Translations under genes and position numbers: made by a program
Part shown: positions 56,379-64,000 of the stretch, piece by piece
How the letters are laid out: each line of letters begins with the position of its first letter
How positions within the stretch are numbered: the stretch's first letter is position 1
The notes under the pieces: generated by a model
The model's input: only the letters and a program-made list of their open reading frames with translations
Told to the model about the DNA's origin: nothing
Database searches by the model: none
Source: Euptelea pleiosperma
Lineage: Eukaryota; Streptophyta; Magnoliopsida; Ranunculales; Eupteleaceae
NCBI GenBank assembly: GCA_035048495.1
Contig: CM068540.1
Span: 18,212,829 to 18,276,828 of the forward strand
Reading direction: 5' to 3'
DNA: 64,000 nucleotides

Positions 56379-57400
56379 GAATTTAACGAAAATTTAATGG
56401 TTTTCTTATACCCCTCTTATCTTATATGGGTTCAATAATGAGTGGCTGAGATCCACTATGCTTCATATCCATGGCTAAGATTAACTCCCACCCGATTTTG
56501 ACAAACAATTTGTCGGAAAGTGCCACGGGCACGGGCCACCCACGCATATATCAAGACAACTCAGTTGTATTCTCTTATCTTATCCATCCATCTAATGTGG
56601 TCGGTTAGATAAAGAGTGGTTGAGATCAAATCCATTGATCTAAAGTAGACAGTTAGATTTCAGCCACTCAATCCGTCTCATTTGACCTCAATTTATTCAA
56701 AATTTAAATTTCAACACCGTTATTTTTTATTAGTACTTTTATTTTCCCATTTCTCCCTCTGTGCGTTACAATCCGTTATAACAACCGTTATAATGGAAAA
56801 AACGGTAGCGCCCCAGTCCGTTGTACCATTTCAGTGCCGAAGGCACCCAATTTTTGCAAACGCTTTTGTCGGAGAGTGCCGTGGGCATGGGCCATTTCCT
56901 ATTCTATATAACAAAACACATTGGTTGTCTCCCTACTTATACCTCCTCTTATAAGCATTAACAAAGAAGAGCCGAGATCTAATCCTCCCCCAAATAGACG
57001 GTGGATCTCCGCCACTCACCTAAATTTGGCAACTTCTTTGTCGAGGAGTGCCGATGCCACGGGGCACCCACTAGTCTATATAACAAAACAGGATAATTGT
57101 CTTATCTCTTTATCTTATCCGGTTCAACAAAGAGTGGTTGAGATCTTATCCTCCAAATGGATGGTGGATCTCACCTCCAAATGGATGGTGGATCTCAGCC
57201 ACTCACACCCAATTTTGGCAAATGCTTTGTCAATAGTGCCACCCACTATTTATAGAACAAAACAGGGAAGTTGTCTCCCCTCTCATAGGCTTCATATATA
57301 GATGGTTGAGATCTTATCCGCAATTGGACCCACTCACACCCAGTTTGGACAAATGCTTTTTAAGGGAATGCCGGGCACGGGCCACCCACTAGTATATTGT
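55970..57400. repeat. Diverged tandem repeat array, unit ~165-180 bp
   Basis: Six or so units share TCTATATAACAAAACAGG, GTCTCCCCTCTTAT, GAGTGGTTGAGATCTTATCC, AAATGGATGGTGGATCTCAG, CCACTCACACCCAATTTTGG and GTGCCGTGGGCACGGGCCAC. Clear units start near 55971, 56405, 56915, 57075 and 57247. CGTTA fragments interrupt the array at 56213-56400 and 56697-56836. Frames at 56921-57301 and 57302-57505 arise from the repeat and are not genes. Confidence 0.75.
56336..56376. repeat. Poly(A) tract of 41 bases
   Basis: It lies inside the CGTTA fragment at 56220-56400, in the place where other copies have a shorter A run. Confidence 0.95.
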
Positions 57401-57767
57401 ATAAAACTTGTAAAATTAAAGAAACAAAATAAAAATAAGGTTCACACTCAAATTGAAAAGAAAATTGACATCCTTGGCAAAACATTTAGGAGAAAAACAA
57501 CTTAACAGGATCCAAATGAAAACTTTACCTCTAAGCTACAGTTCTGAATTAGATGGTCAAGGAGGTGAGATGACTCGTAGATGAAAAGAATGAACACAAA
57601 CAGATCTACTAATGAACAGAACTCTTTTCTTCTCTCATTTTAATTTTTCCCCTTTTTTTTACATTTTTTTTTCCTACTATTTCTTCCATCAACACAGAAC
57701 AGATGAACGTGATGACAAACTACAAGAGTTGCACCTTCTAATTCTTTACAAAAGGTACGGGAGATGT
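57401..57767 (-). other. 3' flank and probable 3'UTR of the ERD15-like gene
   Basis: No repeats are recognised. The ~170 bases after the stop codon (57767-57600) are pyrimidine-rich on the plus strand and probably include the 3'UTR. No clear poly(A) signal can be fixed. Confidence 0.35.
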
Positions 57768-58384
57768 TCAACGGGGCTGGTGGATGCGACGGGGGCTGCA
57801 CTTGGGGCTCATACACTTGACTGGCTTCTCGCGATACTTGGCAAGCTCCAATGGAGTTTTGGGCCCTCTCTCTTTGGAAGACTTCAAAGAGAGACCTAAG
57901 CTCAGGTTCTTCATCAGTGCCTCCGCATCCATCTCCAAAGCTGTTTTCCAAAATAGAAACACAAGTACCCTGTAATGAGATATTCTTCTCGCTACCAACA
58001 ATGGGATGAGAGGGAGGGAGGGAGGGGGAGGAGTTTATAATTTGTACCATTTCGAGGTTGGTCTATCTTAAGAGCCAATTCAGCTTCAAAAGTCTCTTCC
58101 AATTCCTCCATCTCAGCGTTCATATTGGCTAACTCTTCGCCAATGCCGAGATCAAATGACTCTGGCAGCAAATTGGTAATGTCGTCGCTTTCATCATCTT
58201 CATCGTTGCCGTCAAAACTTTTTTCTTCCTGATGCTGGTTGAGCCAGTAGTCATGGAACCATGTTGATGTCTTCACCAGTTCCCACCATTCTGGTGAGAA
58301 ATCCTCCACCATTCGGAAAGCTGCCGGAATAAAGACAGGGGCATCTGGGTTCAGTGTAGATCTTCCTCCCAACACTACCGCCAT
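57768..58384 (-). CDS. ERD15-like: ERD15/CID1-like PAM2 protein
   Basis: Two coding exons on the minus strand: 58384-58048 and 57940-57768, joined at ATG/GTACAA and GAAAACAG/CTTTGG, giving 169 residues (337 + 173 nt). The N-terminus has the PAM2 motif STLNPDAPVFIPAA (residues 9-22), which in this family binds the MLLE domain of poly(A)-binding protein. It is followed by VEDFSPEWWELVKTSTWF and DYWL. The middle is very acidic (EEKSFDGNDEDDESDD). The end is KYREKPVKC...RRIHQPR, typical of ERD15. Arabidopsis ERD15 is induced by dehydration and affects ABA responses; function here is inferred. The acceptor was chosen because it keeps the conserved C-terminus in frame; the CAG at 57979 would not. 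Confidence 0.88.
57941..58047 (-). other. Coding intron of the ERD15-like gene
   Basis: 107 nt, GT...AG, with a pyrimidine-rich stretch (TGTGTTTCTATTTT) before the acceptor. Reading through it in either frame departs from the family. Confidence 0.7.
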
Positions 58385-58413
58385 CTTGTTCTTGGTAAGT
58401 CCTTAGGAACTAT

Positions 58414-59955
58414 CTGAACAATAGAAACAAGGAACATCAGCATGTACAGACTAGAAATAACTGGAAATTTTCTGTTTATTATAGATTACGGTGCATGGTA
58501 TGCTACGCTCCAAACTCAGATGCGAGGATAAATGAAGATAGATACATTTTATAAACCAACATAAAATAAAATCGCAAGGCCACACTGGAATCCCACATAG
58601 ATGGAGCAATTGAGATAAGTCCCATTATCGAATATGAAAATGTCCGAAGAACCATATGAGACTGAGATTGTCAACCTTATTTACCATCGACACAGTAGTA
58701 AAACAATGCAACTACAAAACCTCCCCAATTTTCATCTTCTATAGATATAAATAATGTTTTCCAGTACGGCTCCATATGGTAATCAACAAAAAGTTCTACG
58801 GAAAAAGGAATTTGTATGTTAAAAAAAATGTTGATACAGAAAAAAGTTTTATGACATTTGCATACAAAATCATTTCTAGAAAACTTATTCAGAGCAACCA
58901 TACCGAGCCTAACTAATAAGACAGCCAATCAGAAGACATGTACCCTAAGAACAACTGGAGGTTGTACTAGAACTACTTGGCTGCATGCTAAACCAATTCA
59001 AGTTCTTCATTTGTGAGTGTGTGTGTGTGTGTGTGTGGTAAGGAATTCAAGTTCTTTATCGATGTCTCAACCTCTGTTCAATGAATTGAATTTCACCATC
59101 AGAAATCTGATTTGTCCATGACCTTCTTATTCACTGTTTCATAGTAGTACAGTTCTTGTGTTTTAGAATAATTGTAATCCATGAGCTGTTTATTTCCTAG
59201 TGCCCATAATATCATGACCTTAAACTCTGGGTTCCAACCAAGAAAACCATTCATGGTCCCAGATAGTTTCTGGAACCCAATCTAAACAAAGGAAGCATTT
59301 TCGATCAGACAACGACCCTGATCCTTCTTTGATCTATAAGACCTTTTCTCTTTGGATTTGTTATAACAGAGAAAATGTCTAAAGCACAGATCTGATATAT
59401 AATCTCTGATAAAGCAGATAAAACACGAAAATACATGTATATGTGGCTATTGTACATAAAACTAACAAGTTCTTCAACGGATACCAAATAGCAATCAATT
59501 AAACTGCAGATCTGAAAGAAATATTTAAAAAAAATTGAAGATCCCTAACAATCACGCCGATCATGAAATTGAGACCTCCAAAACCGAACAATTTCATCAT
59601 TTGACTATCAAATCACCATTCTACCAAAGGATAACAGCTTGCTCGCTAAAAAATTAAAGCTTTTTAAGATCTATAACTCATACACTTCCAGAACCTACAC
59701 GAGTCTTTGCAACAAAAATGATTAAACCCTTGCAAAATGTAAGCTAGTTTTCGGAAAGTTTCTTTTAGAGTTCCACGCTGATCTTCAAGATCAGAGGACC
59801 AAAATAGCATATCAGTGAAGATCGTTCTTTACCGATCAAGATCGAAGATGTCAGCAATCAAATCTCATCAGAAGCAGAAATTTTTAATTGATCTTTATCA
59901 GAAATGCAAAATCAATTCATCTAATCTCTGTGAGAAGAAACGGAATTGTCTTTAC
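58414..59955 (-). other. Probable 5'UTR intron of the ERD15-like gene
   Basis: A donor CAGG/GTAAAG at 59955 and an acceptor TTGTTCAG/ATAG at 58414 would remove 1,542 nt just upstream of the ATG. No protein-coding frame of note lies in it. Its first ~460 nt are homologous to the fragments at 8143-8640, 21337-21840 and 23131-23695. It contains a (GT)n run. Confidence 0.55.
59017..59037. repeat. (GT)n microsatellite in the ERD15-like intron
   Basis: About ten GT units. Confidence 0.9.
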
Positions 59956-60094
59956 CCTGCGAAGAACACAACGAACAAATATCTCGGCGACCGAAAGCTG
60001 GAAATCTTTTTTGTCTAGTAGGCTGTTTCAGGACACTGCTTCTCCGACCAAGAACTAGAAAACACTCTTCTCATGCGCCTGGGTCCGAAATGCC

Positions 60095-60105
60095 AAATAT
60101 ATAGG
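60095..60105 (-). promoter_or_regulatory. TATA box of the ERD15-like gene
   Basis: The minus strand reads CCCTATATATTTGG, about 140 nt before the putative 5'UTR donor. Transcription would start near 60070. It is the only good TATA element upstream of the gene. Confidence 0.5.
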
Positions 60106-60369
60106 GTTATAGACTCCAAGCCTGAGGTTTGGGATCACCGAACCTACTTCTTTGGTTCAACGGGTTACAGCCGGTCGTCAACGATTTAAAATCAGTCAAC
60201 AATTAGCAGCCGGTCGCCCGACTGCTGAATTTCGTCGTACGCGTGAAGTTTTACTCCGTGAAGTTCACATGGCCGACAGTTTAATACGTGTGGGCCCCTA
60301 CTACCTACACCTTTTTTTTTTTGTAAGCTACCTACACCTTATTATATGTTAGTGTGGTCCTGAGGACCA
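60106..60369. promoter_or_regulatory. Promoter region upstream of the ERD15-like gene
   Basis: Mostly unique sequence; it contains CGTACGCGTGAAG (an ACGCGT element) and GGTTACAGCCGG. The MITE-A copy follows directly upstream. Confidence 0.35.
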
Positions 60370-60735
60370 GCGATCGAGTAAATCTTCGCTGAACGCCCAC
60401 AATATGAGCCACGTGGCAAGTTCTTAGAGGACGCTGACCGTACGGGTGTTTGGCCAATCCGTGAGTGGACCTACAAACCAAAAATCAGCCTTCGTGATTA
60501 CAAACCTTTGGATTTTGTACCCCAAATAATAGTCAATAATGTTCAAATTCCCACCTTTAAAATCAACCATGAAATGACTCAAATCCAACGCTTAGAAATC
60601 ACTACTCAGGTTAATATTTGGTTTGTAGGTCTACTTAGGAATTGGCCGCAGGACTAGAACTTTGCTGACCGGCAACAATGAACAAAGTTGCAAACCGCCC
60701 ACACTATGAGACACATGCCACTCTTAATCTCAAGA
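60370..60735. mobile_element. MITE-A fragment with a G-box, upstream of the ERD15-like gene
   Basis: It begins TCGAGTAAATCTTCGC and contains GAGCCACGTGGCAAG at 60406-60420, GATGCTGACCGTACGG-type sequence and the GGACCTACAAACC core, ending near GAATTGGCC. 60655-60735 is a MITE-B start (TAGAACTTTGCTGACCGG). Confidence 0.6.
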
Positions 60736-60737
60736 TT

Positions 60738-61062
60738 CTCAACCATGGTTTAAAATAACCCCGTTTAACGGTTTTAACAGCCGTTATGCCCTAACCCCTT
60801 TACGTTAAGAACCGTTTTGACGCTAGAAAATAACGGCTGCTGTTATTTCCATTATTTTTCGTTAAATTCTATTAATTTTCTATTTTCTTCGTTTTTGCAT
60901 TTTGAATTTCAGCACCATTTTCCCTTTTATTTTCGTTAAAATCCGTTAAAGTTCCATTTTTTTCATTTTTGCCATTGTCCGTTACAAATTCATTTTTAAC
61001 TGTTTTAACGGGAACGTCCCAGTCCATTATACCATTAAAACAAATGGCGTCTTTTAAACCTT
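60738..61062. repeat. CGTTA-family copy
   Basis: CATGGTTTAAAATAACC start and TCTTTTAAACCTTG end, with typical but decayed CGTTA motifs. Confidence 0.65.
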
Positions 61063-61788
61063 GCTCTTACTCATATGGATGTTTGGCCAATCCTTAGGTG
61101 GACCTACAAACCAAAAATCAGCCTAATAAATGATTTCAAACCTTTGGATCTTTGTACCCAAAAAATCAGCTTGATTCGTGACTTAGACACACAGAGATGA
61201 CCCTTGTGCCTCGAGATAAAACTCAAGATCTGTCATTATCTTCGATCGAATTTTGGGGCAAAAATAGTTTTTCCAATGACGGGTGAGTTTTTTAAAATTA
61301 AAATATTTAATATAATGGGGCATTTAATGAATTAATTGGCATCTAGGGATTTTGAGGCAACTAATAAGTGCATCCGTGAATGAAGCCCAAGTTTTGGCTT
61401 TAATAATGAGTGGAACTTTTTTTATAACAGACTTCCCTCATCAACGTTGATGATGAACCACAATATAAGCCACGTTGCACACTCTTAGAGACCATTGATC
61501 TTATGGATGTTTGGCCCATCCTAAGCTTGCTTACCAAAATTCAACCTAGGCCTGCAACTTGGGCGGGTCGGGTTGGATAACTTTAATACAAAATAATCGG
61601 ATCACTTCAATGCTTAATAGCACAGTAAAATTAAAACCCTTAAAACAAGTACCAATATTCCCTACTGATCTGATGTTGTCCTAGTATTATACTCTACCAA
61701 TCATAAGCACATAATTTGTCGAAAAAGCAGCACAAGAACAAAGAAAAAATATCTTTTCATCACTCAGTATTCTTCGTCTACTAATTAG
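61063..61788. repeat. MITE-A fragments and unassigned DNA
   Basis: 61070-61185 and 61435-61545 hold MITE-A half-elements (GGATGTTTGGCCAATCC, AAGCCACGTTGCACACTC). 61550-61580 has a TTGGGC-like scrap (GCAACTTGGGCGGGTCGGG). The rest shows nothing. Confidence 0.45.
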
Positions 61789-62194
61789 ATGGATTAAAGA
61801 ATGTATCACTACTCATGCCCTCTCCATTAACATTAATGGGATCCCGGCATAATTCTTCAAGAGTTTGAGGAGCTAGCTTCGACAGGGCGATCCCCTCTCC
61901 CCATATCTTTTCGTCATTGCTATATGGAAGCTTTCTCCGAGGTCATGAACACTGCTGCACCCCCCTTGAATTTTATATTTTTGCAAATGATCTCCTTTGT
62001 CTAAAGGCTGACTTGAACACATCCACGATATTTTGAACACTTTTAACTTTTGGATTGGTCTTTGCAGTAACCCTCGAAATCCAATAACCCTAAAAAAAGT
62101 TTCATATTTCTCTCTGCCTCTACTCAAGACAACCTGAACATCGACATCCTTAATACCATTGAGTTCCAAGAAGCTCAATTGTCAATCAAATATC
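61789..62194 (+). pseudogene. LINE reverse-transcriptase relic
   Basis: Across shifted frames the plus strand reads [39 protein letters not shown], then FANDLLCLKA (a decayed FADD box) and later SIKYL. These are blocks of plant LINE reverse transcriptase, in the opposite orientation to the large LINE. Several frame breaks and stops make it a fossil. Confidence 0.75.
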
Positions 62195-62698
62195 TGTTGG
62201 CATTATTCGAGGAATAAAATAATAGCACCATTAAAACGGATTTAGGATTTAACACATGTAATAATTATTAAATAATTTGTAAATAGAAACAAATACCCGA
62301 ATTCGTTTAATCCAATCTACAACGGTTGATCGTCTATAGATAGGTAGCTCTACCCTCACTCTCCTACATATTTGGTGATAGGAGCCTTTAGATCTAAAGT
62401 AATGATATATGTGTAGAGAGTAGGGAACTGCCACCTATATATAGAAAAAGAGTGGAGACTGGTTCCCCTTCTATAAAGGAAAATCAGTCTCCTAGATGGA
62501 TACCACTACCTGAGAAATAATCGGGTGCATCATCAACCTATCATAAGCTATTGGGTCCACATAGACCACACATGTGAGTCCTAATGCATATCCTCCTTAT
62601 AATTGAACGACATTAATCAAATTGGTTGGACATAAAATCAAAATGTAAAAAGGCCATAATTAATAATAATAATAAGAAAATAATAATATTTTTCCAAC
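62195..62698 (-). mobile_element. Copia-type LTR (504 bp)
   Basis: Bounds TGTTGGCATT and TTTTTCCAACA. Just beyond the high-coordinate end the minus strand reads AAGTTAGAGATTGTTGG, like the AAGTGGGAGATTGTTGG polypurine tract/LTR junction of Copia elements, so this is probably the 3' LTR of a minus-strand element. A TATATATA core lies near 62440. It is inserted into the LINE relic. Confidence 0.65.
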
Positions 62699-64000
62699 AA
62701 TCTCTAACTTAGCATTTACAAGCAATGACAAGTTTTAGAAAAATAATTCATTGGATTGTTACATTTTTTACTAGACGAGTGCACTCTTTTGAAAACAGTT
62801 ATTCAACATAATTCAGATAAACTTCAACTATTGATCAGAGATACCACTAGTAGTAGATCATGGATGTAACAGAGTGCTCATCAATTGGCCCTAAGACAGT
62901 TCCATGATCTCAAAACTAGCACCATCAACGAACTTAGGAGTTTTCTTTATGTGATTTGCTTTTGTGGTATTAGGGTAATGTACATCTCTCAATGTAGTCT
63001 GTATATACATTCCCACAGTGTCCTGTTTCATACTCATCGTATGTCATTCTGATATTTTACCGACAACCCGCCATGTGATATCCCATCATCTTTCTATCTA
63101 GAATGAAGGCTTCATCAACATGATGCCAAGTCACGTCTAGCCCAAGCATCTTAAAACTTTACGGGTACATTTACTCACATGCAACTGCAACAATATTATG
63201 AATTCATAATTAACCATAAACAAGGGTCAAATAACTTCAAGCAGCAATAAAATGCTAAATAGCAGCATAAATAAAATAGAAACAATATAAAATAAATAGC
63301 AATGCTCAAATGACATAATTGAATGACTCAATGAGTCTCATACTAGTCACGTACTCCTTAAAGACTTTTACGAAAATCCTTTAGTGAGCTATCAATCCCT
63401 TACGAACCTTTTCATACATGAGAAAGTATTCCAGTTCAATGTGCTTGTTTCCACTAGTCATCCTCTCATTCTTCACGGCCTTATCGTCATAAGAAATAAT
63501 AGTGAATTTGTAAATAGAATCCATAATCTCCAACTCTTCAATAAGGGATATCATAACATAGATAACAATAATGATAAAATGACTCACACTCATCTTGAGA
63601 TATATTCATTTGTCAACAACATTTTCATTTAAATCATATTCAATCACGATTTGGTCGAATTTTAAGTACCACTGTCTTATGTTTCTCACTCTCACTGATC
63701 TGACAATGTTCTAAGAATCTGAGATGACTAATCTCAACAATCTGCATGTGCCTCGATGAACAATAAAATATTCTCTTCAATCTCTTTGCTCAGTCATTAT
63801 CGTCTTAATACTGTATATATCAGTGCTGAAATCGTAGTAAAATCTATAAGGCCTAAATGTAATCTTCAAACTAATGACATAATCTCAAGTGTCATAATCA
63901 TGTAAAATTCCGATGAACTAGAATGTTAACATCTCTAAAGATGATAATCAACAGACAAACAAAATAATAATGCTAAAGCAAATGAATTATCTAATCCAAC
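62699..64000 (-). mobile_element. Probable internal region of the Copia-related element (cut by the window end)
   Basis: AT-rich DNA with no long frame on either strand and no recognisable protease, integrase or polymerase motif. It is assigned only by its position next to the LTR and polypurine-like tract. It could be the non-coding inside of a non-autonomous element. Confidence 0.35.

Noticed and set aside
56682..57505. Frames of 90, 126 and 67 residues
   Set aside because: They read through tandem repeat units and inserted CGTTA sequence; there is no conserved protein.
57640..58050. A longer 136-residue minus-strand frame overlapping the second ERD15-like exon
   Set aside because: It is in another frame and lacks the conserved ERD15 C-terminus; the spliced frame keeps it.
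62699..64000. Protein-coding gene at the right end
   Set aside because: No frame longer than ~80 codons and no motif on either strand.

Overview
The window is nuclear DNA of a flowering plant. The coding genes belong to plant-only families: RPS2/RPS5-like coiled-coil NLR immune receptors and an ERD15/CID1-type PAM2 protein. The intergenic DNA is AT-rich and built almost entirely from plant mobile elements (Gypsy and Copia LTRs, a TRIM, a LINE with RNase H, and many MITEs). The lineage cannot be fixed from the sequence. No bacterial, organellar or CRISPR features were seen.

Three NLR paralogues lie in the same orientation. NLR1 (14719-17709) is an intact intronless 996-codon gene. NLR2 (36826-39881) is a close copy with matching 3' flank, broken by one lost G just before the MHD motif. 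NLR3 (51070-54151) is an old pseudogene with several stops and frameshifts and an odd acidic tail. The only other clear gene is a two-coding-exon ERD15-like gene on the minus strand (58384-57768), with a probable 1.5 kb 5'UTR intron and a TATA box near 60100.

The remaining ~85% is nested repeats. (1) A hairpin family rich in CGTTA/TAACGG motifs (called 'CGTTA family' here) has 8-bp target duplications and more than 20 copies. (2) MITE-A carries a G-box palindrome, GAGTAAAAC ends and 9-10 bp target duplications. (3) A 'composite element' (copies near 1.7, 6.7, 20.5, 22.3, 29.5 and 43 kb) carries a fragment homologous to the 5'UTR exon and intron of the ERD15-like gene plus another exon-like piece. 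(4) A family is rich in TTGGGC. (5) Single elements include a TRIM (11115-11639), a hAT MITE (8722-9115), Gypsy and Copia solo LTRs (23701-26729, 50219-50868), a LINE (43634-49623) containing an 825-bp palindrome, a LINE relic and a Copia LTR at the right end.

The most unusual structure is a ~4.8 kb imperfect palindrome (30594-35377), flanked by near-identical 9-bp repeats, whose two arms carry the same series of nested MITEs. The NLR and ERD15 genes are not functionally linked by anything seen here, except that G-box-bearing MITEs and ERD15-derived fragments have spread around them.
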